Source: Actinomycetota bacterium
Lineage (GTDB): Bacteria; Actinomycetota; Acidimicrobiia; Acidimicrobiales; RAAP-2
DNA length: 64,000 bases
Assembly: GCA_009699875.1 (NCBI GenBank)
Contig: WLNI01000001.1
Coordinates: 806,001-870,000, forward strand
Direction: 5' to 3'
The notes beneath the pieces were generated by a model. That model was given only the letters and a program-made list of their open reading frames with translations, ran no database searches and was not told the origin of the DNA. A program made the translations under genes and the position numbers. Of the stretch, positions 1 to 10,300 are shown in pieces; within the stretch, counting starts at the first letter, position 1; every line of letters starts with the position of its first letter.

Positions 1-2
1 CA

Positions 3-278
3 ATGATCTTCCCTGGCGACAAGTTCGATGCCGCCTGGGGAATCATCACTCAAAGTGCCCGTGATGCTGGGAGGGATCCTGCCGGCATCAGCATCGAAGG
101 CCAAGTTCCGGGCCTGAGCGATGAGCCCTCAAAAATTGATGAGCTGGTGAGCCGCTGGCGTGACGTTCACGCCACGCACGTCTCGATCAATACGTTGAAT
201 CAAGGCATGCGTCATCTCGACGAGCATCTCGAGGCTCTCGAAGTCTCTGCGCGTGTACTTGGATTAACCCCTCGGTAG
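3..278 (+). CDS. LLM-class F420-dependent oxidoreductase, C-terminal fragment (5' end lies outside the window)
   Basis: ORF open at the left edge; C-terminal sequence resembles bacterial luciferase-like F420 oxidoreductases. Confidence 0.6.
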   Translation: MIFPGDKFDAAWGIITQSARDAGRDPAGISIEGQVPGLSDEPSKIDELVSRWRDVHATHVSINTLNQGMRHLDEHLEALEVSARVLGLTPR

Positions 279-343
279 TTTTGCGCCTCAAGGAACAGTC
301 TCACTCAATGAGCCAGCGTCCTCACTCCACCTAAGATAGAAGT

Positions 344-1153
344 GTGACTCCTCCTTCACCGTTACCGCCTCGAGGTTGGTATCTCGACCCAGGCGGCACG
401 CACGCGTGGCGATGGTGGGATGGAACGGCGTGGACAAAAGAACTCCACCCCTACGTAGCGCCAGCGCCGAACGTCACGAAAGCGCTGTTAGAGAGAGAGC
501 GCTATTCAGGAACGCGTCTCTTGCGAGTTGGCCTCGCCCTCTTTGGCGTGGCGATGGCCCTGAGCATCGTGATTCGACTCTTCGATGTCTCTTGGATGGC
601 AGCAACCTGGCACTGGCTTGGTCAGGCATGGTCCTTGGCCCGACAAGGAGCATCGACCTCGTCGCTGCCAACTCCCCCGACTCGTTCGAGCGTGAGTGCG
701 AATCTCTCGACCTTTGTCGTTCTTCCATTAGAAGTTGTCTCCTTGGTTTTCGTTCTGAAGTTTCAACATCGGGCGGCGTGCGTTGCCAAGGCACTGGGTC
801 TCACGACACGTATCAACCCGACTTTTGGTGTGATCGCTTGGTTTCTCCCCCTCGTGAATCTCATCGTGCCGTTGATTGCCTGGCTTGATCTCTTGCCTGA
901 GCGACATCCCCGTCGAACCACGCTGTGGTGGGTCTGGGCTGGGCTGCTGGCGGCCGAGTTCCTCACCTTGGGCGTCTTTGCCGTGGCGAGTTCTTCGGGG
1001 CTCGCCGTTGGAATCCTCTCGGCCATTCAGCTCGCCTTCTTTGCTGGGAGCCTGCTTTTGGCCCACAACGTCGTCGAAGCGGTGCTTGAGGAGCACCACC
1101 AGGCGGCACAGAGCATCGAGTCGATTGCACACGGGAATGCCCAAGGCATCTAG
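344..1153 (+). CDS. DUF2510/DUF4328-type membrane protein
   Basis: N-terminal PRGWYLDPGGTHAWRWWDGTAWT motif (DUF2510-like) followed by several TM segments; GTG-type start. Confidence 0.75.
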   Translation: MTPPSPLPPRGWYLDPGGTHAWRWWDGTAWTKELHPYVAPAPNVTKALLERERYSGTRLLRVGLALFGVAMALSIVIRLFDVSWMAATWHWLGQAWSLARQGASTSSLPTPPTRSSVSANLSTFVVLPLEVVSLVFVLKFQHRAACVAKALGLTTRINPTFGVIAWFLPLVNLIVPLIAWLDLLPERHPRRTTLWWVWAGLLAAEFLTLGVFAVASSSGLAVGILSAIQLAFFAGSLLLAHNVVEAVLEEHHQAAQSIESIAHGNAQGI

Positions 1154-1212
1154 GATTCCAATCGCTGGGCACGAGCTCAGAAGAGAACCTCGAGAACGAA
1201 GGAGACGTCACC

Positions 1213-1782
1213 ATGGCGAATGAAGAGTGGGGACCACTAGGCGGTTTGATCGGTACGTGGGAGGGCGACAAGGGTATGGACGTGTCGTTCCACAATGAAA
1301 AAGGAAAAATTGGAGAGACGCCCTATTTCGAGCGCACGACGTTCAAGCAATTTGGACCAGTCGAAAATGGCAAGCAGACAATGTACGGTCTTGACTACCG
1401 AACCGCAGCGTGGCGCAAGGGTGAAGAGAACGACAACCCCTTTCACACCGAAGTCGGCTACTGGCTTTGGGATGCTGAGAACAAGCAAGTCCTGCGTTGT
1501 TTCATGGTCCCTCGTGGCTCGGTCATTATTGCCGGAGGCACCTCGAGTGCTGACGCTTCTGAATTTGTCATGAAGGCAGAACTTGGTGTCCAGACCTACG
1601 GCATCTTGTCGAACATGTACCTTGACCAAAACGCGAAGACAACGCAGTACGACTGCACGATCAAAATCAGTGGTGAAACCTTCACCTATGACGAGACGAC
1701 GGTCTACGAGCACTATCTCAGCAAAGAACCAATCGTTCACACCGACCGCAACACCATGACGAGAACGTCATTGGAAGCCTAG
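1213..1782 (+). CDS. FABP/nitrobindin-like heme-binding beta-barrel family protein
   Basis: GTWEGDKG motif near the N-terminus, beta-rich 189 aa protein. Confidence 0.6.
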   Translation: MANEEWGPLGGLIGTWEGDKGMDVSFHNEKGKIGETPYFERTTFKQFGPVENGKQTMYGLDYRTAAWRKGEENDNPFHTEVGYWLWDAENKQVLRCFMVPRGSVIIAGGTSSADASEFVMKAELGVQTYGILSNMYLDQNAKTTQYDCTIKISGETFTYDETTVYEHYLSKEPIVHTDRNTMTRTSLEA

Positions 1783-1814
1783 AAACACACCACACGTGTT
1801 GGAAATGAGTTGTC

Positions 1815-3035
1815 ATGCTGACTTGGTCTGAAGAGAGCCTTGCCATTCAAGAAGCGGTTCGCCGTTTCGTTGATGAAGAAGTCCGTCCTGTTCTCGATGA
1901 CATTGAACACGAAGGCGTCCCACCATATGACGTCATGCGATCAATGTTTCGAACTTTCGGTATGGACGAGATGGCGCGCGAAAACTTCAAACGTCAGTTA
2001 GACAAGAAGACGTCCGGCGAAGAAGAGTCGGCAAAAGAACGCCGTCCTAATTCTCAGGTCGGCATGACCCTCATTCCAATCATTGAACTCTGTCGAGTGA
2101 GTCCTGGACTTGTGACGTCCATGGGTGTCTCAACTGGGCTCGCAGGTGGAACCATCATGAAGTTAGGGACACCCGCTCAGATGGAGCGTTGGGGATTAGA
2201 TCTCCTCACGCTCGACAAAGTTGGCGCATGGGCCATTACCGAACCAGATTCTGGCTCTGACGCTTTCGGCGGAATGCGAACAACAGCGGTGCGAGATGGC
2301 GACGAATACGTCATCAATGGTTCAAAAACATGGATCACCAATGGGCCCTACGCCGACACCATTGTTCTTTACGCCAAGCTTGATGATGGATCAGAGGGTA
2401 ACCCTCGAGACCGGAAAGTCCTCACATTTGTTCTCGACAAAGGTATGGAAGGTCTTGTTCAGTCAAAACCCATGCGAAAGATGGGTCAGAAGTCCTCCCC
2501 TACCGGAGAAGTGTTCTTGTCTGACGTTCGAGTTGGAAAAGATCGACTCTTGGGCGAATCAGAGGAGCCCAAAGGTGGCGGACGCCAAAGTGCGAGAGAT
2601 AACTTCGTGACAGAGCGAGCGGGAGTCGCCGCGATGTCGCTAGGAATCATCGAAGAGTGCGAGAAGCTCTCCATCGACTACGCCAAGCAGCGAAACCTCT
2701 GGGGAAAGCCCATTAGCGAATACCAACTCATTCAACTCAAGCTTGCCAACATGGAAGTTGCTCGACTGAATGTCCAAAATTTGGTCTTCCGGCACATTGA
2801 GGCAGTGAGTCAAGGTGAGCCCACGACAATGGCCGAGGCCTCTGCGATGAAGCTCTATTCAGCTCGAGCCGCTGTCGAAGTTGCCAATGAAGCAATTCAA
2901 TTGTTTGGTGGCAATGGCTACATCTCCGAGTACCGAGTTGAACAACTTGCTCGAGATGCTCGTGTGTTGCAGATCTATGCCGGCACAGACGAAATGCAGA
3001 TCGTCGCTATTGCGAAAGATCTCCTCAACCGTTAA
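1815..3035 (+). CDS. acyl-CoA dehydrogenase
   Basis: [49 protein letters not shown] motifs. Confidence 0.93.
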   Translation: MLTWSEESLAIQEAVRRFVDEEVRPVLDDIEHEGVPPYDVMRSMFRTFGMDEMARENFKRQLDKKTSGEEESAKERRPNSQVGMTLIPIIELCRVSPGLVTSMGVSTGLAGGTIMKLGTPAQMERWGLDLLTLDKVGAWAITEPDSGSDAFGGMRTTAVRDGDEYVINGSKTWITNGPYADTIVLYAKLDDGSEGNPRDRKVLTFVLDKGMEGLVQSKPMRKMGQKSSPTGEVFLSDVRVGKDRLLGESEEPKGGGRQSARDNFVTERAGVAAMSLGIIEECEKLSIDYAKQRNLWGKPISEYQLIQLKLANMEVARLNVQNLVFRHIEAVSQGEPTTMAEASAMKLYSARAAVEVANEAIQLFGGNGYISEYRVEQLARDARVLQIYAGTDEMQIVAIAKDLLNR

Positions 3036-3059
3036 TTGACGCATTAGGAATCTGATAAC

Positions 3060-4082
3060 TCACACCTGAGTTGTTTCAATCAAGCGGCATCTCTCTTCAA
3101 TGGAGCCAAAGGCGTAATCGCCATAGGCGCCTCCAAACATTCTCCGAGTTTTTTCTGTCCATGCCACTGCGTCTCGATGCTGAACTCGTCGAACAATTTG
3201 GAGAATCCCGCCATCAAACACTTGATACTCACACCACGATCCAGGAAAGTCCTTGAGAGAAGCGACCTCGACAAAGGGAACGCCGCTGATCTCCACCACG
3301 TGATTTCGATGCGTATGACCAGCGGCGTACGTCACCAAGCGTGGTCGTCGTGCAAAGACTTCGAGCAAGCCTTCTGTGGGTCCTGGTTGTAGTGAAAACA
3401 CATCATCAGATCGAGGCTCACTTCGTTTGTCCCATATTGGGTGGTGGCCGAGAACAATGACTGGTCGATCTGCCCTCTCGCCCAGCTCATCGAGTTGTTC
3501 GAGTTGTTCGTGGCTCAGCGACCCGTTGATCTGATGAGGGCGAGACGTGTCAAGGAGGGCCACGATGACACCTTCAAGCGTCACCTCTTGAAAGGGCCAG
3601 TCGGCAAACGACTGTCCCTCGTAACAATCATGATTTCCACGGACGTAAAGAAGCCGATCTCGGAATACCGATTCATAGCACCTCAAGAAATCTTGAAATT
3701 CTTGGTCACGGCCCTCTGCTGTGAGATCTCCTTTGACCACCATGAGATCAGGAGACACTGCCGCAATCTCGCCTACTCCAAGTCGATTCATCAATGCTGG
3801 GTATGGTTCATCACCCTCATTCACGGTAAAGATTGGTCCGTCATCAGTGTCGCCACTGCGCCCACACTCAAGCTCTCCGAAGTGGACATCATTGGTGGTC
3901 GCAATTCGACTCAGAAACTCTCCAGGCTGAGGAAGCGTCCTGACATCAACACCTTCTATCGACGTGGTCGTTGATGGAGTGAGCCCGCTATAGGTCTTCA
4001 TCTCCCCATTCGAAAAGAGGACCGCTTCGTCGGCGCTGACACTGGTTAGTTCTGAGTTCATCTGTTGAAATCGTATCGCCAC
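3060..4082 (-). CDS. metallophosphoesterase (calcineurin-like)
   Basis: VRGNHDCYEG, VLGHHPIWD and AAGHTHRNHV motifs. Confidence 0.85.
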   Translation of the reverse strand: MAIRFQQMNSELTSVSADEAVLFSNGEMKTYSGLTPSTTTSIEGVDVRTLPQPGEFLSRIATTNDVHFGELECGRSGDTDDGPIFTVNEGDEPYPALMNRLGVGEIAAVSPDLMVVKGDLTAEGRDQEFQDFLRCYESVFRDRLLYVRGNHDCYEGQSFADWPFQEVTLEGVIVALLDTSRPHQINGSLSHEQLEQLDELGERADRPVIVLGHHPIWDKRSEPRSDDVFSLQPGPTEGLLEVFARRPRLVTYAAGHTHRNHVVEISGVPFVEVASLKDFPGSWCEYQVFDGGILQIVRRVQHRDAVAWTEKTRRMFGGAYGDYAFGSIEERCRLIETTQV

Positions 4083-4208
4083 CCCTGGTCACGAACAGAG
4101 CCCTGCGGCCGCGCATCGAAAAATCTCCTTGCTCGGCACCCTGAACCTCACTACGGTGGCAGGCAAGGTCCTCATCAACCGATGCCGTGACCTAGCGAAG
4201 GAGCATCT

Positions 4209-4778
4209 GTGTCACACGCCCTTATTCTTGACTCATTGCAACGACGACTCAGCGCGTTGCACTCGCTCTACTATGAAGCAGTCGCCACCATGACGTTGGA
4301 CCAAGTTAATTTTGTGGAGCGCGAACCAGTTCTCCCTATTGCATTTTCGCTTTTCCACCAAGCCCAGCTTGAAGACACCGCTCTTGTCATGTTGGGAGGT
4401 CCTGGTCCAATCTGGAACGACGAGTGGTCGGAGCGACTTGACTTAGCCATCAATGACCACGGAAAGCACAAGACCGTCGACGAAATGGTCAAACAGAGAA
4501 TTGGGAATTACGACGCCTTCAAGGAGTACCAATCAGCAGTGTTTCGCTCCACCGAGAACTGGCTTGCCGATCTTCCCGAGTCAGAACTCACGCGAGTCGT
4601 GATTCCGCGCCCTTTCCCGCCTCAAATTGCCCAAACATTTTCCGCTCGAGTTGCTGGAGAAGATGGTGTCTGCGTCTTGGACGGGATTGAATGCTGGATT
4701 TACCAACACGGCCTTCGGCACATGGGAGAGATCGAACATGCTCGGGCGCTCGTCGGTCTCGAGGGGATGACGTCTTAG
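4209..4778 (+). CDS. DinB-like family protein
   Basis: Helical-bundle-like sequence with spaced His residues (FHQAQLEDT, YQHGLRHMGEIEHAR). Confidence 0.6.
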   Translation: MSHALILDSLQRRLSALHSLYYEAVATMTLDQVNFVEREPVLPIAFSLFHQAQLEDTALVMLGGPGPIWNDEWSERLDLAINDHGKHKTVDEMVKQRIGNYDAFKEYQSAVFRSTENWLADLPESELTRVVIPRPFPPQIAQTFSARVAGEDGVCVLDGIECWIYQHGLRHMGEIEHARALVGLEGMTS

Positions 4779-4806
4779 TAATCCACGTCACAGACTCTTG
4801 CGCGAC

Positions 4807-5463
4807 TTACTTTGCCAAGAGAAGCCGGATCGAACTTCCCCGCAAGATTTCTTTTGCTGCTCGCACACTGAGTTCTTGGTCTACTCGGAATGAGTACCAG
4901 GCTTCGAAAGAGAACAAGATATCGAGAGCGGAGAGAACCACTGCTGCTTGACTCCCTAAGGATTTGAGTTCCTGTTCGATGATTCCTTTCAGTTGTAATC
5001 GGAGAAGATTACGAACTTTCTTCATAGATTCAGCAAAGACAGCGTTCTCTGTCGCGTGTGCGCGAGTGACACGGTGAACAGGCATCATGTATTCAAAGAG
5101 GTCCGCACGACTGGCCACCAGGAGGTCGAGTCGGCGCTCAAACGGCTTTGGCCGAGGGTGGGGAATGAGCGCCAAGGGTAAGCCGTCTTTGACCCTTGTC
5201 TCAATCGCTGCTTGGGCTAAGTCTTCGGAATCATCGAAATAGCGAAAAATACTCCGCTCAGACACACCAGCTCGAACTGCCACATTGGCAACAGTGGGCC
5301 AAACAAGCCCTTCTGAAAACAGGTCAAGGAGCGCGGTCACCACTCGTTGTCGATTTACTTCTCGTCGCCGACGACGACCGTCATGTGAAGGTTCGGCCTC
5401 GCCTTCAAAGAGTCCCTCAATTTCAGAAGCTTGTTCAAGTAGCTCATTCTTTATCGGACCCAC
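4807..5463 (-). CDS. TetR-family transcriptional regulator
   Basis: N-terminal HTH TVANVAVRAGVSERSIFRYFDDSEDL. Confidence 0.88.
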   Translation of the reverse strand: MGPIKNELLEQASEIEGLFEGEAEPSHDGRRRRREVNRQRVVTALLDLFSEGLVWPTVANVAVRAGVSERSIFRYFDDSEDLAQAAIETRVKDGLPLALIPHPRPKPFERRLDLLVASRADLFEYMMPVHRVTRAHATENAVFAESMKKVRNLLRLQLKGIIEQELKSLGSQAAVVLSALDILFSFEAWYSFRVDQELSVRAAKEILRGSSIRLLLAK

Positions 5464-5483
5464 AAAGCAATCTTACTGAAATG

Positions 5484-5495
5484 CAGTGTTCACTG
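5484..5495. promoter_or_regulatory. candidate TetR operator, CAGTG-TT-CACTG inverted repeat
   Basis: 5-bp arms about 20 bp upstream of the TetR start codon. Confidence 0.35.
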
Positions 5496-5614
5496 TCTTC
5501 CCTTAACTCTGATGAGCAAGATGTCCCTCTCGTCTTGCGATACTGATGTCGGAGACTGTCGTTGGATGACTAACATGTCTGTCGAGAACCTCCAGAGAAT
5601 TGAGTTGACCTTTC

Positions 5615-5983
5615 ATGACCGTTATCAATCTGACACAAGAGACTTTTGAACAAACCGTCCTCAAAGATGGGATCGTGCTCGTTGATTTCTGGGCGAGTTG
5701 GTGCGGACCGTGTATGGCCTTTGCCCCGGTTTATGACGAAGCCGCTGAGAAGAACAGTGACATAGCATTCACAAAAGTCGATACGGAATCTGAACAAGCC
5801 CTCGCCCAAGAGGCTGAAATCATGTCGATCCCTACGTTGATGGTGTTTCGAGATGGGATTCTCCTCTATCGAGAAGCTGGAGCGCTCCCCGCCGCTGGAC
5901 TTGAGGATCTCCTCGCCCAAGTTCGTGCCCTTGACATGGAAACAGTACGAGCGGACATCGCAGCCAAACTGGCGCAGGAGTAG
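5615..5983 (+). CDS. trxA: thioredoxin
   Basis: VDFWASWCGPCMAFAPVYDEAA with WCGPC active site. Confidence 0.92.
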   Translation: MTVINLTQETFEQTVLKDGIVLVDFWASWCGPCMAFAPVYDEAAEKNSDIAFTKVDTESEQALAQEAEIMSIPTLMVFRDGILLYREAGALPAAGLEDLLAQVRALDMETVRADIAAKLAQE

Positions 5984-6039
5984 CCTGAAAACACGATGAC
6001 GTTTGATGCCGTGTTGCAGCGACACCTGAAAGGGACCAG

Positions 6040-6702
6040 GTGAGTCATCTCCTCTTCCAAATTCTCCCTCTCGCCTGTGGAGCAGCCATCAGCCCGACGT
6101 TATTAATTATCGCAGTGCTTTCATTATCGTCTCCGGTTCACCCACTCAAGAGTGGCTGGGCAGTGGCCGCAGGAAGTTTTTTGGCCCTCATTTTTTATAG
6201 CGTTCTTGGCCTCTTGATAGGGAGTGCGATTCATCATCAATCTCACCGGAACCTCGATATCACTATTGCATTTAGCGCCTCAGTACTTCTAGCGTTTTTA
6301 GGGATTCGACAACTCGTCAAACTTTCTCAACCAGCAACGGGGAAAACGCTTGCTGATCGACTGAATCGAACGTCCGCCAAGGCCTACTTCACTGCAGGAG
6401 TCGTCGTGATGCTGTCAAACATTACTTCTCTCGTCCTCTTCTTCCCAGCCCTTCACGAGATAACAAAATCAGATGCCGGCCTTTTTTCCTGCGGGATCGC
6501 CCTGTTTATCTTGTTGCTTTTCTTAATGTTGCCCGTGATCATTCCCGTGGGGTTTGTCACGATCCTCGGCAGCAAAGCGAAACCGGGACTCGCGAAACTT
6601 CACACCTACATCACGAAGTACACGGTGCAGATTACTGTCGTCGTCGAATTCCTTTTCAGTATCTATTTCCTGGTCAAAGGATTCGTCGAACTCACGTCCT
6701 AA
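6040..6702 (+). CDS. GAP-family (sulfolipid-1-addressing-like) membrane protein
   Basis: Multi-TM protein, N-terminal AISPTLLIIAVLSLSSPVHPLKSGWA typical of GAP family. Confidence 0.65.
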   Translation: MSHLLFQILPLACGAAISPTLLIIAVLSLSSPVHPLKSGWAVAAGSFLALIFYSVLGLLIGSAIHHQSHRNLDITIAFSASVLLAFLGIRQLVKLSQPATGKTLADRLNRTSAKAYFTAGVVVMLSNITSLVLFFPALHEITKSDAGLFSCGIALFILLLFLMLPVIIPVGFVTILGSKAKPGLAKLHTYITKYTVQITVVVEFLFSIYFLVKGFVELTS

Positions 6703-6717
6703 GATTGCTGGTTCGGT

Positions 6718-7005
6718 TTATTTATGCTCTTTCAACGTCTCTGGCGTGATCCCAGCATGACGCAAGACTTTTCGAACATCGCCGACGTGCTGTTCTGTTA
6801 AATCCCGACCCATTGGTCCATGAAGAATCTCTAATTTGTCGCCGACCTTGATTTCATAGGAGCCATGGGTCGTCTCTCGACCTTCACCAACTGCTTCGAG
6901 GAGCGAGAGGACATCATGCCATTGGATGTTGTGACTTGTTGGATGCCGGAAGATTCTTTCGGCTGTCTGTCGGTTGTGGTGATCAAGCTTTGGTGACGTC
7001 GTCAT
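6718..7005 (-). CDS. conserved actinobacterial hypothetical protein
   Basis: KLDHHNRQTAERIFRHPTSHNIQWHDVLSLLEAVG; likely start at MTTSPKLDHH rather than the upstream Met of the 6718..7059 ORF. Confidence 0.65.
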   Translation of the reverse strand: MTTSPKLDHHNRQTAERIFRHPTSHNIQWHDVLSLLEAVGEGRETTHGSYEIKVGDKLEILHGPMGRDLTEQHVGDVRKVLRHAGITPETLKEHK

Positions 7006-7141
7006 AAATCCTCTTTCACTCGTACTCTGTCCTTTGTTCTTATCATCCTCTCCTTCCACTGCAATGTCCAGGCAGAGCCATCAGCCTTCAAGGCCTTGCG
7101 TCATCTCTCATCAAATCTCCTCAACAACTAAGGTTTCAGCG

Positions 7142-7939
7142 ATGGGTCAGCCTCGCGTCATTGTCGTCACTGGCGCTTCTTCCGGCATGGGAGCGGCCAC
7201 CGTGAAGAGGCTTCACGCCCAGGGGGATCGAGTCATAGGGATTGATCTCGCTGAGGCAGAGATCATCGCTGATCTTGGAATTCCTGAAGGGCGACGCCAT
7301 GCGATCTCTGAAGTTGCCCGACTCAGTGGAGGTGCCATCGATGGACTGGTGACCTTTGCGGGTCTCGGAGGCCTTCCTGACCGTGCGGGAAGCCTCCTCG
7401 TCTCTGTCAACTTCTTTGGCACGGTGGCACTCCTGGAAGGATTGCGTCCCTTGCTTGTTGAAGGGAACTCTCCGAGTGCAATCGCCATTGCCTCGAACTC
7501 CATGACCTGTCAACCAGGCGTCCCGACCGACGTTGTCGAGCGATGTCTAGAGGACGACGAGGAGGGTGCACGACGTGCGGCGGACCTCGCTGGATCAATT
7601 CAGTCGTATCCCGCATCAAAATTGGCAATTGCCCGCTGGGTCCGGCGCCACGCACCGCTCCCTGCATGGGCTGGTGCGGGGATTGCATTGAATGCCATCG
7701 CTCCCGGGGCCGTCGAAACACCATTGCTCGAGGCCACTCGAGATGACCCGCTGCTTGGTCCACTCTTAGAAGCGTTTCCAGTTCCCCTCGGGCGCAATGG
7801 AACACCAGATGAGTTGGCAGGGGTTGTTGCCTTTCTCCTCGGTGACGACGCACGCTATTTCTGTGGATCTGTCCTGGTGGTCGATGGTGGGACTGAAGCA
7901 TCACTTCGCTCTGATGATCTCCCTTCTCCTCTGGGGTGA
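7142..7939 (+). CDS. SDR-family oxidoreductase (3-alpha-hydroxysteroid dehydrogenase/carbonyl reductase-like)
   Basis: VTGASSGMGAATVKRL, YPASKLAIARWVRR, LNAIAPGAVETPLL; start chosen at MGQPRVIVV inside the 7034..7939 ORF. Confidence 0.85.
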   Translation: MGQPRVIVVTGASSGMGAATVKRLHAQGDRVIGIDLAEAEIIADLGIPEGRRHAISEVARLSGGAIDGLVTFAGLGGLPDRAGSLLVSVNFFGTVALLEGLRPLLVEGNSPSAIAIASNSMTCQPGVPTDVVERCLEDDEEGARRAADLAGSIQSYPASKLAIARWVRRHAPLPAWAGAGIALNAIAPGAVETPLLEATRDDPLLGPLLEAFPVPLGRNGTPDELAGVVAFLLGDDARYFCGSVLVVDGGTEASLRSDDLPSPLG

Positions 7940-8007
7940 GCCAGAGCGTGTGTGAAGATCACGACGAGTGAATATGATGACGAGAGAGCGACTGAGAGGA
8001 TCCAGCG

Positions 8008-8487
8008 ATGACAACCATTGAAAGTGCTCCAAGTGCAATTCTTAGATTGGAAGAGGAACTCCCTTTTGTCGATCTTGGTGATGGCAGTCAGCTGCAAGTT
8101 CTGCAAGTTGATTTAGCGAGCGGTGTCTGGATCATTCGAAATCGATTTGTCCCTGGCGCAACCGTCCAGACCCATAGACACACGGGGTCGGTGTACGCCT
8201 TCACCGTTGCGGGAGCGTGGCACTACTTAGAGTCTTCAGACTCAGTCTGTGTTGCAGGTTCCTACCTCTATGAACCTGCGGGAAGTGTCCATACGCTTCA
8301 CGTTCTCGAAGAAAACACTGACTTAACGGATGTCTGGTTCACGATCCATGGAGCAAATCTCAATCTTGATGCGAATGGAAACATTGACTACGTCATTGAT
8401 GCCAGCACGGTCCTTGATTTTTATCAAGCAGCATGTGCAGAGCAACATGGACTTTCTAATCCACCGGTTGTCGTCATCAATAGTTAG
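8008..8487 (+). CDS. cupin-domain protein (2,4'-dihydroxyacetophenone dioxygenase-like)
   Basis: FVPGATVQTHRHTGSVYAFTVAGAWHYLE cupin metal-binding motif. Confidence 0.75.
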   Translation: MTTIESAPSAILRLEEELPFVDLGDGSQLQVLQVDLASGVWIIRNRFVPGATVQTHRHTGSVYAFTVAGAWHYLESSDSVCVAGSYLYEPAGSVHTLHVLEENTDLTDVWFTIHGANLNLDANGNIDYVIDASTVLDFYQAACAEQHGLSNPPVVVINS

Positions 8488-9395
8488 TTCGTCAGAGGGC
8501 GCTCGTCAAAGACCCAACGCATACCGTCTCGCCAAGAAGTCTTGCAAGGACCAGTGAGGCTGCGTCGATTCGAAGCATCAGAGATATTCCCCCGATGCGA
8601 ACCTTCGACAACGTGGACATCAAGTTTGACGGGCAGTCCAGATAGTTCGCCAAAGTATTCTGCCCACTCTTGGAGCGTGACCACTTCATCCCCACCCCAG
8701 TTCACAATGGTGGCGGGAACACTTGCCGCAGAAAGCAGTGCTTCGAGTTGTTCGTTGATATCGCTTTGACAAATCGGTGTGTAGGGACATGGATCCCAAC
8801 GGACTGCCACAGTGTCACCTCGCCGTATCGAGTCGAGGGTATACGCCGGTAAGCCGCCATGAGGGCCGTACGACGCATTCATTCGAGCAATCACTGTGGG
8901 GAGATTGAGTTCGCGGCACTGCTCTTTGACGATCTCTTCTTCGAGGATTTTCGACTCGGCGTACGTTGGCGCCCATGGGGTTCTCGCGCCCCCAAGAGGA
9001 TCTGACTCTACGAAGTGGTGAAAAGGATCCTCGTGTGGTTGATACACCGAGGACGTCGACATCACGAGAACCGCCTTAGCTCTGCGGCAGTGTTCCATTA
9101 AGAACACTGAACTTTGCGCGTTCACTTGGTTTGCGTATACCTGGTCATTCCCTGAACCTTGGTAGGCAGCTAAATGGAGCAGATACTCAAAGTCTTCGGG
9201 GATTTCCTCGCATTCACCTGTCGCCAGATCGCAAAATCTTGTCGTGACTCCAAGTGCATCGACTCGCTCTCGAGATCCGGGCTCACTAAAACGAGCAATT
9301 CCCCAGACCTCATTGTCTGGACTCAAGTATTCACAAAGGGGGAATGCAATCTGGCCAGCTGGCCCCGTCACGAGAATTTTCTTACCCGACAGCAT
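8484..9395 (-). CDS. NAD-dependent epimerase/dehydratase
   Basis: KKILVTGPAGQIAFPL Rossmann motif, YAESKILEEE, HLAAYQGS. Confidence 0.85.
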   Translation of the reverse strand: MLSGKKILVTGPAGQIAFPLCEYLSPDNEVWGIARFSEPGSRERVDALGVTTRFCDLATGECEEIPEDFEYLLHLAAYQGSGNDQVYANQVNAQSSVFLMEHCRRAKAVLVMSTSSVYQPHEDPFHHFVESDPLGGARTPWAPTYAESKILEEEIVKEQCRELNLPTVIARMNASYGPHGGLPAYTLDSIRRGDTVAVRWDPCPYTPICQSDINEQLEALLSAASVPATIVNWGGDEVVTLQEWAEYFGELSGLPVKLDVHVVEGSHRGNISDASNRRSLTGPCKTSWRDGMRWVFDERPLTN

Positions 9396-9506
9396 GAGTG
9401 GATCTTTTCACAGCCACGAAGTCAAAGGTTTCCCTCAGGGAGAGGGCGTGTGATCTTCAGGACTGGTGAGCGCAAGAACCCGAAAGTTCTTCAACCGCCA
9501 CGAGGC

Positions 9507-10001
9507 TTAGTCGTCGTCTTCCTCAGAATCGTTTGTCTCGACGTAGGCACTTCTGTCGTCATGATGCTTCGGAGGCACGGTTACGGGAGGAACTGGTGTG
9601 GTGACTGGCGTCGTGACTGGAGTCGTGACTGGTGTCGTGACTGGTGTTTCGTCTTGGGAGTTACGAGTTGGTGCAGAATTTACCGATGACGAACTCGACG
9701 TCGATCGAACATTTGAGGTTGATGACCCGCCAGCGATTGATGAACCTACCTTGTCCTCTTGCGTTGCAGAACTCACTGAACTTGAAGCTTGACTCGAGTC
9801 CCCAGCGGTCTTTGTTGTCGCTATGTTCGGAGTACTTTTCTGAGGAGTTGTCACCGGAGTGGCACTCTTGAGTGACACATCAAACGCTGACGATGAGCCG
9901 TGGCCCACTTGATAGCCCACGGCCGAAAGCGAGACGATAACGCCGACAGCGAGGATCCAGCTGTTTCGAGGATTAAAAATTTTTGAGAAAATTTGAATCA
10001 T
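9507..10001 (-). CDS. low-complexity membrane-anchored or secreted protein with TPV repeats
   Basis: N-terminal hydrophobic segment, Ser/Thr-rich body, DETPVTTPVTTPVTTPVTTPVPPVTVPP tract, acidic C-terminus. Confidence 0.6.
   Translation of the reverse strand: MIQIFSKIFNPRNSWILAVGVIVSLSAVGYQVGHGSSSAFDVSLKSATPVTTPQKSTPNIATTKTAGDSSQASSSVSSATQEDKVGSSIAGGSSTSNVRSTSSSSSVNSAPTRNSQDETPVTTPVTTPVTTPVTTPVPPVTVPPKHHDDRSAYVETNDSEEDDD
9592..9648. repeat. 12-bp tandem repeat (actggNgtcgtg) inside the 9507..10001 CDS
   Basis: Successive units actggtgtggtg / actggcgtcgtg / actggagtcgtg / actggtgtcgtg / actggtgt. Confidence 0.85.
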
Positions 10002-10102
10002 AAAAGCGGCCTCTCGGTTGCATGCTTCAGTTTAGAGAACCATTGCACGCAATGGGCATCGCCCCTCTGCCTGCAATTTAGGAAACCTTCAGATTGGCAC
10101 TG

Positions 10103-10128
10103 AAAATCCCTAAATTTTGGGGTTTTTT
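10103..10128. terminator. bidirectional hairpin terminator adjacent to tRNA-Arg
   Basis: AAAATCCC-taaatttt-GGGGTTTT-TT, 8-bp stem with U tract. Confidence 0.6.
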
Positions 10129-10129
10129 G

Positions 10130-10203
10130 TGCGCTCGGAGGGATTCGAACCCCCAACCCTCTGATCCGAAGTCAGATGCTCTAGTCCGTTGAGCTACGAG
10201 CGC
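10130..10203 (-). tRNA. tRNA-Arg (TCG anticodon)
   Basis: Reverse complement folds as GCGCTCG/CGAGCGC acceptor, TCTGA-CTTCGGA-TCAGA anticodon arm, GGTTCGAATCC T-arm. Confidence 0.93.
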
Positions 10204-10300
10204 GTGTGGAGCGCCACCTGGCGCCTTCCAACTCTAGCCAAGACCAGGTCCCTTAGGTTCACGAGCCAGAGAGAGGGCTGAATGGCGTCATACTAAGAAG

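Noticed and set aside
3441-3974. 177-aa plus-strand ORF
   Set aside because: Antisense to the metallophosphoesterase; no motifs
9592-9648. Tandem repeats considered as a CRISPR array (also 38808..38915)
   Set aside because: Units are 12 bp, contiguous, without spacers, and in frame within coding sequence
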